Shown piece by piece: positions 9,659 through 20,400 of a DNA stretch of 21,183 nt (within the stretch, counting starts at the first letter, position 1; each line of letters opens with the position of its first letter). The stretch covers positions 41,530-62,712 of the forward strand of contig NW_004457680.1 in assembly GCF_000313135.1 (NCBI RefSeq), read 5' to 3'. The stretch is from Acanthamoeba castellanii str. Neff (taxonomy: Eukaryota > Discosea > Longamoebia > Acanthamoebidae). Below the pieces are notes generated by a model. The model did no database searches. It was not told where the DNA came from and saw nothing but the letters and a program-made list of their open reading frames with translations. A program made the position numbers and the translations under genes.

Positions 9659-10113
9659 ACCTCCACACCTTCTTGAAGGCCAAGCAGCAATACACTATTT
9701 ATTTATTTATTTATTTCCTAATAACACCGAAGGAAAATTCTTTTCCTGTAAATTATTTTTGAAGATGACAGATGGAGATGGCCACGCGTTCTGCCCTTTT
9801 TGTGGGCTCTATGGTGTTGACTTGCGGGACCGACCTACGGGGGCGAGACTCGCGAACACACATCGGGTAGCTTCGGCCTTTTTCGTTCCAAAAGATCCGC
9901 CTCTGAGTGGGAGCGGGTCCCCTTCCTCCGCTAGATCTCCTGTGTAGAAATCAGGTTCGGCTCCCCTCCCGCCAATCTTAAATGATCAATTCCTTAATCG
10001 CATATCTGCGTAATGCAGTAAATGTGGCCCTGATCCCTGAGACATCTTGTTGCCTCTCCCCTAACGTTATCGCCACACCACCATCCGCAACTCGCTGCGC
10101 ACGTGCGAATAGG
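9659..10113. other. Intergenic region between RhoGEF and gelsolin-like gene
   Basis: This is 455 bases between two tandem plus-strand genes. It starts with the RhoGEF 3' untranslated region, including an (ATTT) tract, and ends with the leader or promoter of the gelsolin-like gene. A 62-codon frame at 9759-9947 contains CPFCG but shows no support as a gene. The coding frame of the downstream gene is open back to an ATG at 9982, so the true start may lie 44 codons upstream. I saw no tRNA or repeat family. Confidence 0.45.
9697..9716 (+). repeat. (ATTT)5 tract in the RhoGEF 3' flank
   Basis: Five perfect ATTT units begin 39 nt after the TGA stop. On the transcript this is an AU-rich stretch with overlapping AUUUA pentamers, located where the 3' untranslated region or cleavage region should be. 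Confidence 0.7.
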
Positions 10114-13100
10114 ATGCTTCGCAGGAAGCGGAAGGGCAGCAAGCCGGACACTGAGGGCGAGCCCCCAGCTACGGAGCCGCCCTCCCCGCGTCCCAGGGCC
10201 GTCACCACCGACAGCGGGCTGCTCGCCAGGGCGATGGTCAGGGAGAGCACGAAGAGCGAGCAGCGCACCGGGGGAGGAACCGACGACGAGCGGGAGGACA
10301 GGGACGGCAGCAAGAAGAAGGGCGGCCGCATGATGGACCTCAAGGAGCTGGTGAGCCAGACCAAGAAGAACTTCAAGGGAGGCTCCGGCACGCTCTCGCT
10401 GCGATGGACGGCGACCAAGAAGAAGAGCAGCATCGCCTCGTCCCTGTCGTCATCAGACCTGCGCGTGCACTCCTCGTCGGTCGGCGAGGAGCTGTCGTCC
10501 GACTCGGACTCGTCGCCCGAGTCGCCGGCCAACGGGCTCAATGCGCGGCCGCGGACGGAGAGGAAGAGGAGCAAGCTCACCACGGACGAAGGCGAAGACC
10601 TGTTCGATGGGTTCCGAGAGCGGCCGATGTCGAGCAGGGGGTCGCGTTCGGCGTCGAGCTCGCACGAGCACATGAGCGTGGAGGTGGGCAGCAACGAAGA
10701 CAAGGGCTCGCTCAAGGCCAAGAAGGCCAACCCGCGCAAGCTGCTGACCGATCGGCCGGCGAAGCGCAGCGAGCTCGGCGACGGCACCGACCAGGAGCTG
10801 TGCGGCAATGACAGAGCGATTGCCAGCCTTCAGCTGCTGCCAGTTGAGGTACGCACAACCGCGCACATTGTGTGCGCCAACACAGCTCTCTGTCAAAACC
10901 CACTCACCTCTCTCTCTCTCTGTGTGTGTCGCACAGGCCCTCGAAAGCAAGCGAGCACGCGGGTCCTCGATACCTGGCGTTCAATGCGATCTGCCGTCAG
11001 CACCGATTCCTCCCCCTCTCTCCCTGCCCGAGCCCACCGCGACGGCCCTGCCCCTGGGGCAGTTCGGCCTCCTCGCAGCGCCCATCCCGCCACCGCTCGA
11101 ACTCCCCATAGGCCCGGCCGCCGCCAACTCCGGGTCCACCACCAAATCCACCAAATCCGCCTCTCCGCGCATGATGATTCTGCTTTCGGCACCGCTGCCT
11201 CCACCGCTCAATCTCCCCGCGCCGACCACCACCACGACCACCAGCTCGAGCGGCATATACCCTGCGCTGCGGCCCTCTGCTGCGGCCGCACCAGGGCGTC
11301 GGGCCACCTCGCCGCGTTTGTCCTCCCACTCGGCGCCCCTGCCGACCACCCCGCTCTCGTCCATCCCTCCCCCCGCGAGCCCGCTTGCAACCTCCGGCTC
11401 GAGGCCCACATCCGCCGCCACGAAGGCATCAGCCGCGCCCAAAAAGCCCTCGCCCTTGTCCGCGAAACCGCGCCCCGTGCTGCCTACCCTGCGCCTCCCG
11501 ATGGGAGCCTCCGGCGGCCTCTCGCCCCTCTCGAGCCTCACGTCGCGAGCAGTCTACACCCCGACGCCGCAGTCCCCGTCCCTGTCCCTCGTCTCGCCGC
11601 GCTACGCGCGCTCGCCACTCAACAACAGCAACGAGGGCCGGCGACTGCTCACGCCCAAGCCCCTCGGCACCGTCCGCTCGTTCGAGGGGCGAACCGAGTC
11701 CGGAGGCGACCTCGACAAGGCGCTCGAGGAGATGATCTACTCCCGCTGGGAGGAGTACGACAACATTCGAAGAATTCGCAGCGGAAACCGAAGGTCCGTC
11801 ACCCGCCCGCCCAAACCAAACCAAACCGGAGGTCGATGGTGTGCTGACGTCAGCACTCTCTTTGCTTTTGGCGCCGACAGGTACAGGCAATCGACGCGGA
11901 TGAGCGTGCTCTGCGAGCCGGAGGCCATCGGCAAGCTGGAGACGGACGCCAATGTGTTCCTGGGCGCCATCAAGGAGATGGTCAAGCGGCGGTCGCTGAG
12001 TCGGCTCTGCGAGGAGACCCAACCGGCGCCAACGAGGGCCACGAACAAGACCCGCCGGCGAAAGGAGCGGGAGATGCGCATGAGCCGAGAGCGCAACAAC
12101 GCGGCCCGGGCTTCGGTGGGGCCGGGCCGGGTCCGCTACTCCATGTGCCTCTCCTCCTCCGACGGCCTCGAATCGTCGGTGGACGATTCCTTCTCCGACC
12201 TCGTGTCCCCTCCGTCTTCGTCGCCGCTGTCGTCATCGCTCGAGGTTCCACCACCTCCACCACCTCCGTTCCCGCCATTGGGCCTCCTTCCTCTCAGGTA
12301 CCGGGCTACATTATTTATTTATTAATTGATTTATCATTTGCAATTTGTAACGTGTCCGCTTTGGCACCTGTCGCGCAGCCCGATTGCGGAGGAGGATGGG
12401 AAGTGGGGCGTCAACATGCTGTCGAGCGAGCAGCCGCAGGCCTACGAGGACCTCTTCACGCTCACCCCGGCCGAGATCGAAAATGGTGACGCATCTCCTT
12501 CACACAGTGCCTCAGTAGCAAGGCTGACCTGCCATCAAAACCTTGTGTGCGTGTGCGTGTGCGGTGGTGCGTGTGCGTGTGCGTGTGCGTATGCGTGTGC
12601 TGGCGAAACAGTGCCTGGCATCTATCGGTGGCGGATAGAACACTTGGTTCCCGTGTGGATCCCGCAGGACGATGAGGACCACCCGGCCAACCACTTCTAC
12701 GAGTCCGACTGCTACCTGGTGCTCTACGTCGGGCGGACGGACGAAGACGACGAGCTCGACGACGGCTCGCCGCTCAAGAAGGACGCGGCGGCCGGCGGCG
12801 ACAAGGAAGGCGCGATGACCTACAACCTCCACTACTGGATCGGTCGCACGGCGAGTGTCGACAAGAAGGCCAGCGTGTGCTTCCGGGCGGTGCAGCTGAA
12901 CAGCTACATCGGCGGCAAGGCCAAGCACTACCCCGAGCAGCACGGAGAGGAGTCGGCCACATTCCTGTCATACTTTCGGCGAACTTCGCACAGGCCCTCC
13001 CTCTCGGGCAGCGGCAACATGCGAACGAGGAGCAACAGCGCCAGCGCCAGCACCATCGCATCGGCGTCAATGGCGCCGACCACCACCACGACCACCTCGC

Positions 13101-16100
13101 TCTCGGCGACGTCGGCTCCGATCTCCGAGACGCACGACATCGTCTATCTCGAGGGCGGGACGGACAGCGGCCTGCGTCGGGTCAAGGGCGTCGAGGAGTA
13201 CGACACGGCGCGGCTCTATCGTTTCTTCACCCTGGAGGACGACGACGCGGACGACGAAGACGAGCAGGCCTCGTCGTCGGACGACCCCTGGCTTTTGTAC
13301 GCCTACGACGAGTACGAGGCCGCGGCGAGGAAGCGGAAGCGAAAGCGAAACGGGCGCCACTACTACATCCAGCTTGTAGAGCTTGCCACCGCCTCGCTGA
13401 ACGAGCGCGACGTCTTCCTGCTCGACACCGGCGGCTATCGGCTCTACCAGTGGAACGGCAAGCAATCTAGGTACCTACCTACCATCTAACCTACACCATC
13501 GTGTGCTCACCGACGGGTGCGTTCCATGAAGGCTCACAATTAATTGTTGCGCTGGACATCAGGCAATGGCTCAACCTGGTGTGCAACGAAATCCTGCTGA
13601 TGATGAACGTGATCGAGCGGAAGAGCCTCGCGCAGATTGAGGTGCTGAGCGGAGGAGAGGGAGAGGGTCCGGCCGTACGCAGGAAGAAGAGCCTCTTCTG
13701 GCGCTACCTCGACGGCAGCCACAAACGAACAGCAACTGCGGCGTCCTCTCCTCAATCTGTCACCAGCGGCGGCAACGGCGGGCAGAAGAATAACGCGGCC
13801 GGCGATCAGGGACAAGAAAAAGAAGAGGAGGAGGAGAAGGAGGAGGTGCCGGCCAAGACGGAGCTGAAGGAAGAGAAGGAGGAAGAGGAAAAGAATCAGG
13901 TCCGGCACCTGACAGAGGTGGACGACGATCTCGCAGGCGTTGGGCGGCATATTGGAGATCCTGGAGGTGCGGGGCGAGTACGGCTCGATGGACCTCCACA
14001 CGATGTGGGTGCAGAAGAAGCCCAGCGTCCTGCGCGCGGCGGCCTCGACCACCACGCTCGGGCACGAGGAGGGCCTCAAGCCGTCGCGGAGGATCCTCTC
14101 CTCGCAGGGCGTATTTATTATCGATTGCACATCCGAGATCTACGTGTACAGGTACTACATCCATCATCGCTCTCCATGCCCTTCCACCAGTGCCTTATCA
14201 CCATGGCCTCATATCGTGTGTCGTGTGTGTGTGGTTGTGTGTCGTGTGTGTGTGTGTGTGTGTGTTGTGTGTCGTGTGTGTCGTGCGTGTGTGTCGTGTG
14301 TGTGTGTGTGTCGTGTGTGTGTGTCGTGTGTGTGTGGTTGTGTGTCGTGTGTGTCGTGTGTGTGTGTCGTGTGTGTGTCGTGTGTCGTGTGTCGTGTGTG
14401 TTTTGTGTGGAAAGTGGGCGCAAGTCGACGCCTTACTCGCGACAAATAGCGACGTTTATCGCGAATCAAATGAAGGACGACGACAACAAGGACGACAGCC
14501 GGCGACCAGTGTGGACCATCACCATGGAGGTGAAGGAGCGGCAGGAGCCCATTCTGTTCAAGGTACCTACCTTCACCCTTCATCCTCCCCCAATACTGTG
14601 ACACTATAGGTCTGGCGTGACAGAACAACTTAAACCGCACGACTCCTCACCAGGCGCGATTTTCCGACTGGCTCGACACGGACGACAGCGGCAAGTGGGG
14701 CGCCAAGCAGAAGGTGGCGCCCAAAGATTACCGCCCGTTCCACGAACGACTACTCGACGAAATCAAAAAGGTAGAGGGCGCACCCACCCCACAACGCACT
14801 CACAACCTCTCAAGACCCGCCCGAGTTGCTGGCCTCTCTGACCGATTGTCGCGCGTCACCGCACACGCACACCCTCAGGGCAAACTTAAGCCGCCAGAGC
14901 AGCCGGATATCGACGTCGCTTCCCTGTTTCCGCCCGAGACCCAGGGCGCACAGCACGCGGTGGCGCCGGAGCTCTCCGCGGAGGCCTGCGCGGTGCCGCC
15001 GGCCGCCGGCGAGGTCGACGAGATACTGGAGCTCCTCAACCGGGTCCGGTCGAATTCGCAGAGCTCTGCCGACGACAACGCGCTGACGGACTCGAGCTCG
15101 GTCGAGGTGGGCATCCTCTCCGGCCGCACCTTCAGCAAGCTGCCCGAGGCCGAGGTGGGCCACTTCTACAGCGGCGAGTCCTACGTGGTGCTGCACGCGT
15201 TCCACGACCGGGCCAAGGACGCCCGGCAGTGGGTGGTCTACTTCTGGGAGGGCAAGGGCGCCTCCAAGCTCAAGTGGCCCACCTTCCAGCTGGGCATCTT
15301 CCCCGCCCTCGGTACGACGAGCATCGCAACAAACACCTCGGAGGCCTCCTGGCTCGTACCACCTAACGCGTTGGTGCGTGTGCGTGTGCGGTGGTGCGTG
15401 TGTGTCGTGCAGAGGAGAAAATCGTGAGCTCGGGCAGTGGGGCTCCTGCGAAGCGACGCATCTACCAGGGCGAGGAGACGCCGGGGTTCATGAGCCTGTT
15501 CAAAAACAATCTGATCGTCATCCGGCGCGGGCAGCGCCCACAGACCGCGACGGCCGCGGCCACCATGGAGATGTTCGAGGCCAAGTGTCAGCCGGGCGAC
15601 TCGACCAAGCGGCTCGTGTCCGTCGAGTGCAACCAAGACTCCCTCCGCTCTTCGGTATATAGACCACCTACACACACGCACCACCGCACACGCACTGCAT
15701 GCTAACTGTGACTTGTTTGTGCAGGGAGCCTATGGGCTGTTCCTGCCCTCGGGCAAGGTATTTATTTGGCGGGGCAAGCAGTCGCTGCCGCAGTCGACCG
15801 ACGCCCTCACGTGGCTCATCGACGCGGCCACGGCGGCCCTGCAGAAGGACTCGCCGGCCCGCACCGGTGGACCACCGCGGTCGCCCTCCACCGGCCCGCC
15901 GTCCCAGGAGCGCACGTCGGCCGATGCCGCGAGCGAGCACCACGAGTGGCGCAACGGTGTCGACATTCATTTCATCGCCGAAGACGAGGAGCCGTCAGAG
16001 TTCTGGGCTGCGCTCGGGTGCACCGCCTCGGCCCGCGCCCGCAGCAGGAGCGAAGCCGCCGGAGATGTCGCTTCAGCGGCCGACGGAGGCGAGCGAGGCG

Positions 16101-17338
16101 AGAAGTCGGGCGCTGCGGCGCGGCTGGTCAAGTTCTGCTACGACGGGGGCCGGTTCACAGCAGGGGAGGTGGTCAGCTTCAAGCAGCGGGACCTGCTCCA
16201 GAACTGCGTCTATCTGCTGCGACCGCACACGGCGCCCGCGGCCGAGGCGCCGCTGTATCTGTGGCTGGGCCATCAGGCCACCGACCGACTGCGCGCCGCC
16301 GCGCGACGCACGGCCGAACGCTACGTCGCGCATCTCATCCAGACCACCACCACCACAACGACGACGACAACCACCACCCTGACGACGCAGGTCGAGAAGA
16401 ACGAAAGCGACGCTCTCGACACGAACAAGAGCGAAGCGGCCGGGCAAGCGCCGGTGGTTCGGGTCGAGGTGGAGGAGGGCAGCGAGCCGGGCGAGTTCAC
16501 GCGTTACTTTGCCGAGTGGGCGGCCACGGGCTTCGTGGACCCCTACGAGCTGCGGCTGATCGAACTGCGGAAGCTGGGCGCTCTCGCATTTGATTACGTC
16601 GCCGCCGACGAACAGCTCCGCGAGCCGCTGGTGAGCCTGGCCGACGACGCCGACGACGCTGAAGCTGCGGCGGCGCTCGAAGCCGAAGCCGAAGCCGAGG
16701 CCCAGCCGACGCCGGAGGAGTTGGAGGAGCGCAAGAAGCGCGAGCGCGAGGAGTTCATGCGCAAGCTGCGCGAGGACCGGCTCCGCAAGGAGGAGCGCCG
16801 GCGGCTGCGCGAGAAGAAGGAGGAGGAGGAACGGCTGCGGCGGCGCGAGAAGCAGGACCGGCTGCGGGCCAAGCTCAAGCTGCTCGAGCTCCAGGTGGTC
16901 CACTACAAGGTCGACCCGGACGACGAAGAATACGAAGAGTACCCCGACGGCAGCCAAACGGCGCACCCGACGCCCGAGGCCTGGGGCATGGGTGGTGGTG
17001 GTGGTGGTGGTGGGGCCGACGGCGACGAGCAGCGGCGGTGCGACAGCGCGCGGGCGGCTGGGTCGGTACCGGCGGTGAGCCGACAGCGCTCGCAGTCGAC
17101 CGACGTGGCGGTGGTGCGGCTCAAGGAGCGGCAGGACCAGTTCATCAGCCGGCTCAAGAGTAGGTCGCGCTCGCGCATCTCCTACGCGGGCAAGGACCGC
17201 AGCTCGGCGAGCAGCAGCGTCAACCTCCTACTCCAGCAGCAGCACGCCGGCCGAAAGGGCAGCGACCCCGCCGCCACCGTCGAGGCTGCCACCATCGCCG
17301 CCATCGCCGCCGTCACTGATGGCCAAAGTGAGACGTGA
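10114..17338 (+). CDS. Giant gelsolin/villin-family protein (six gelsolin repeats) with proline-rich head and coiled-coil tail
   Basis: Predicted actin filament severing, capping or bundling protein. Exons: 10114-10848, 10937-11793, 11881-12297, 12379-12485, 12612-13470, 13563-13845, 13916-14151, 14415-14562, 14654-14770, 14879-15311, 15413-15654, 15725-17338; 6048 nt, 2015 aa. Residues 1-700 are disordered, Ser/Pro-rich and basic, with three copies of a PPPL motif. Gelsolin repeats: G1 about 706-825 (YRWRIEHLVPVWIP, HYWIGR); G2 about 872-1040 (YLEGGTDSGLRRV linker, VFLLDTGGYRLYQWNGKQSR); G3 about 1090-1225 (VFIIDCTSEIYVYSGRKS, EPILFKARFSDW); G4 from about 1330 (LPEAEVGHFYSGESYVVLHA); G5 (GLFLPSGKVFIWRGKQS); G6 about 1610-1745 (DLLQNCVYLLRP, LYLWLGHQATD, EFTRYFAEW). 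Then comes an R/K/E coiled coil, about 1805-1885. No villin headpiece or LRR is seen. Intron 13846-13915 is the least certain; an alternative start is at 9982. Confidence 0.88.
10997..11218 (+). repeat. Three dispersed copies of an (S/A)AP(I/L)PPPLxLP motif
   Basis: Coding repeats in the head of the gelsolin-like protein: SAPIPPPLSLP (residues 266-276, DNA 10997-11029), AAPIPPPLELP (292-302, DNA 11075-11107) and SAPLPPPLNLP (329-339, DNA 11186-11218). They are spaced by 26 and 37 residues. The third-position bases differ between copies, so the peptide rather than the DNA is conserved. Confidence 0.85.
12545..12602. repeat. GTGTGC tract in gelsolin-like intron 4
   Basis: Hexamer-type GTGTGC repeats with an embedded copy of the 15-nt motif GTGCGGTGGTGCGTG at 12559-12573. 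Located inside intron 12486-12611. Confidence 0.75.
14213..14402. repeat. Long GT/CGTGTG low-complexity block in gelsolin-like intron 7
   Basis: About 190 nt made of GTGTGT runs punctuated by TCGTGTG, filling most of intron 14152-14414, the longest intron in the window at 263 nt. Both strands give spurious open frames of Cys-Val or Thr-His repeats across it. Confidence 0.85.
16344..16379 (+). repeat. Polythreonine-coding tract
   Basis: Twelve consecutive Thr codons in mixed synonymous forms (ACC, ACA, ACG) encode a linker between G6 repeat elements of the gelsolin-like protein, about residues 1685-1696. The synonymous variety argues against simple recent triplet slippage. Confidence 0.8.
16991..17014 (+). 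repeat. Polyglycine-coding (GGT) tract
   Basis: Seven GGT codons and one GGG encode eight glycines, residues 1901-1908 of the gelsolin-like protein, just after the coiled coil. It is a near-perfect triplet repeat and so a likely length-variable site. Confidence 0.85.
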
Positions 17339-17477
17339 AGGCAAAATTATTATTACACCGAGAGCCGTTTTGTGAAACATAAACAGAACAGCTCCACTGC
17401 TGTACAATATTACAAGATCTTCTCATATTGAGAGCTTATGTTTCTATTTAGAAAGAAGTACAGCCAAGCATGCTTGT
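17339..17477. other. Short tail-to-tail intergenic region
   Basis: 139 AT-richer bases separate the gelsolin-like stop (17338, plus) from the predicted stop of the Roco-like kinase (17478, minus). Both 3' ends must terminate here, so the transcripts probably overlap or nearly touch. No canonical AATAAA was seen on either strand. Confidence 0.5.
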
Positions 17478-20400
17478 CTATGGGCTGGTTGAGCTAGTCA
17501 GGGCCTGGTGGATGGAGCAATAGAGCGACAGATCTCTCAAGTCCTTGAGGCAGCATCATGATGATGAAGAGGGTAGAAGAGAAATGTTAATTTTGATGAA
17601 TAGTTAGAGGGGAGGGGTGCGAACCTGGATGTGCTGGAAGAGCAGGATGGCGTCGGCCTTGTCGCTGGCCGGCAGCAGCTTGTCGACTTGCTCCTCGGTG
17701 AGCCGGATGAGCGCCCGCCCGTTGAACTTCGTGAGCGCGGCCCGGTGCTGCCCGCACGCGACGTCGCGGTGGTCCAACCACTCGCCCACCCGGTCGCTGG
17801 TCCAGTGGAGCGGGTCTTCCCGGGCCAGCGCCAGCGCGTGCGCGTGCGTGCCGGCCGGGAACGGCGGCGGGAACGGCGGCAGATAGGGCGACGGCATCGG
17901 GAACGGGAACGGATAGGGCGACGACACGTACGGGTACGCCGACAGCACCGGCGACGTCGACGTCGACCTTGGCGTAGACGACGATGTCGATGATGACGAC
18001 GACGATGGCGACGTCGAACCCGAGTCAGCGGGTGAAGTGGTGATCGACGGTGATGAAGTGGTGGTCGGGTGGTGGTGGAATCGAGGGAAGAAGGCGGCCG
18101 GGTTCTGCAGAGCGAAATAGGGGAAGTGGAGCGAGGCGGCCGCGGGCACCGAGGCCGGATCGAACGCCGCGGCCTGCGGAGAGGGCGAGCCGCTGGTCCA
18201 GCCGCTGACCGCTGCTGCCGAGGCCGCCGTCGGTGCCCGCGGCGTCGTTGGGGCGGGAGGGGAGCTGAGCGACAGTGGGCTGCTGCTGGTACCGCTCGCC
18301 GCGGGCTGGTAGCGCATGACGCCCGGGTGGGAGGTGTGGAGGCCCAGCGCGGTTGATGACGACAATGACGACGACGACGACGGTGACACGGTCGGCTGCC
18401 GGTCGCTCGGTAGAGAGCTGGACGGGCGCGCGCTGCTGTGGGCGATGGCGGACAGGATGCCCTCCGTCCGATCGCCGTCGACCGCGCCGTTGGCTTCGCT
18501 CTCCCGATGCAGAACCGCCTTCCATCAATCGAAGACCAACCGTCAGCACCATGAGCGTGTGTGCGTGTGCGTGTGCGTGTGCGTGTGCGTGTGCGTGTGC
18601 GTGTGCGTGTGCGTGTGCGTGTGCGTGTGCGGCGGTGTGTGTCACTGACCTTGTCGTAATCGGCGACGCCGGGGCAGAGCTCGGCGAGGAGGGCCTGCAG
18701 CCGTGCGACGATGTCGTCCATGTTGGGTCGCTTCTCGGGCTCGTGCTATGCCGAGGCCCGCGAACAAAGCGTGAGCCAACAGAGGGCCGGGCAAAGAAGA
18801 GGGGCGGAGGTGCGTACGTTCCAGCACTCTTCGATGAGCTGGCGGTAGGCCGGGACGCAGTCGTCGGGAATGGGCGGACGTTCGCCGGTGAGGATCCGGT
18901 CCTCCAGCTGAATCATGAACTTGACCTGCGGCGAACGAACGAAAGAACGAAGACAAGAACAAGAACCGTGTAGTTTTAGCTCCGATCGTGAGTAGTTTAG
19001 CTCCGAGAGAACAAAGAATGAAGAGTGTAGTAGAGGCGTATAAAAGTGCGAGAGAACGTGAACGGCGGTGTGAGTCGTGGGCATACCTCGGAGAAGAGCT
19101 TCTGCTGTTTAGTGAGCAGCTCCCACAGGATGATGCCCATCGAGTAGACGTCGGCCTTGGTCGTGTACTCCTGGTTGCGCATGATCTCGGGCGCGAGCCA
19201 CACGGGGCAGTCCACCTTGCGCCCCATGGCCGACTGCATCATCGCCGCGGAGAGCCCGAAGTCGGCGATCTTGGCCAACACCGGCGCATCGTCGTCCATC
19301 GACACCAGCTACAATCACGAGAGCACCGTCAGACACCATCGCACGCACACGAACCGCCGCACACAACACCATCGCACACGCACACGCACACAGAGGCAGA
19401 AAGGAGATGTACGAGGACGTTGGGCGATTTGAGGTCGCGGTGGACGATGGGCGGTGAGCAGCTGTGGAGGAAGGCCACGCCCTTGGCGATGTCCTTGGCG
19501 AGCCGGAGGCGCAGCGACCAGTCGATCACGCTCTCCTCATTCTGCAGCAGCTCCAACAGCCTGCGTGATACGATTCATTAGTGATAGCGTGAAAGGAGCA
19601 CACAACCCGAGCTCACCGACGACACACACGCGACGTGCGACACGACACATGGGTGGAGGGTTGAAGACGCACGTTCCGCCGCTGACAAACTCGGTGACGA
19701 TGCAGTAGGAGGGCTTAGTGCAGAACCCGGTCATAGTGATGATGTTGGGGTGCTTCAGGCCGCTGTGTGATTTCACGCACAACGTCGTATAACCCAACAT
19801 ATCAGATATCCTGCAGACGTCTTGCGTTGCGTTGTCTTGCGTTGCGTTGCGCTGCGCTGCGCTGCGCTGCGTTGCGTTGTGTTGGGGTACCTCATTAGGA
19901 AGACTTCGTTCCTGAATTCGTCGAAGGCCTTCAGCAGTCGGTTCTCCCGGATCTTCTCGTCGTTGAACTTGAGCCGCTTGATCGCCACCTGATGAATGCA
20001 GTCGGCAGTTACCACCCCGCGTCCGTGCGTGTGCGGTGGGTGTGTGCGACGATGTGCGGTGGTGCGTGTGCGGTGGTGCATGCATTACCTCTTCGTTGTT
20101 GTAGATCCCCTTGTAGACCACCGAGAAGGAGCCCTCGCCGATCTTCTCCTTGATGTCCAGGCTGGCGTAGTTGATTTTGCTGTGAAGCAGTCGACACAAG
20201 CACGCGTGAGCTCATGGTCGGCTGTCACGAGGCACATCAGCGGGTAGGTACTTTTGGGCGAGGTCGGTGAGGGCGATGTCGGGCACGAGGTGGTCGTAGC
20301 GGACTGCGATGACCGGCGAGCAATAGGCGTGGCTCTCCCCGCGCATCACAGCCAAGCTGAAAGTACCAACGAACAGCACGCACAGCACACGGTTGAGTGT

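Noticed and set aside
9759..9947. 62-codon frame with CPFCG, a possible zinc-finger micro-protein
   Set aside because: Only one Cys pair is present, there is no second pair at a usual spacing, no codon bias and no splice or promoter context. It probably belongs to an untranslated or intergenic region.
9930..9975. Possible tRNA T-arm (GGTTCGGCTCC)
   Set aside because: The flanking bases do not form a 5-bp T-stem, and no acceptor or anticodon arm could be folded around it.
9978..10808. 276-aa minus-strand frame opposite the first gelsolin-like exon
   Set aside because: It is the antisense shadow of a GC-rich coding exon; the sequence is low-complexity Ser/Leu/Arg with no domain.
14118..14640. 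Thr-His or Cys-Val repeat proteins on either strand
   Set aside because: They are translations of GT/CA low-complexity intron sequence and interrupt the G3 gelsolin repeat, which is restored by splicing 14151 to 14415.
18353..18973. Ala-Cys or His-Ala repeat proteins over the GTGTGC array
   Set aside because: They are artefacts of a hexamer microsatellite inside a Roco-like kinase intron; the flanking exons join in phase without it.
19039..19046. TATAAAAG on the plus strand as a promoter
   Set aside because: It lies within an intron of the minus-strand Roco-like gene and no plus-strand gene follows.
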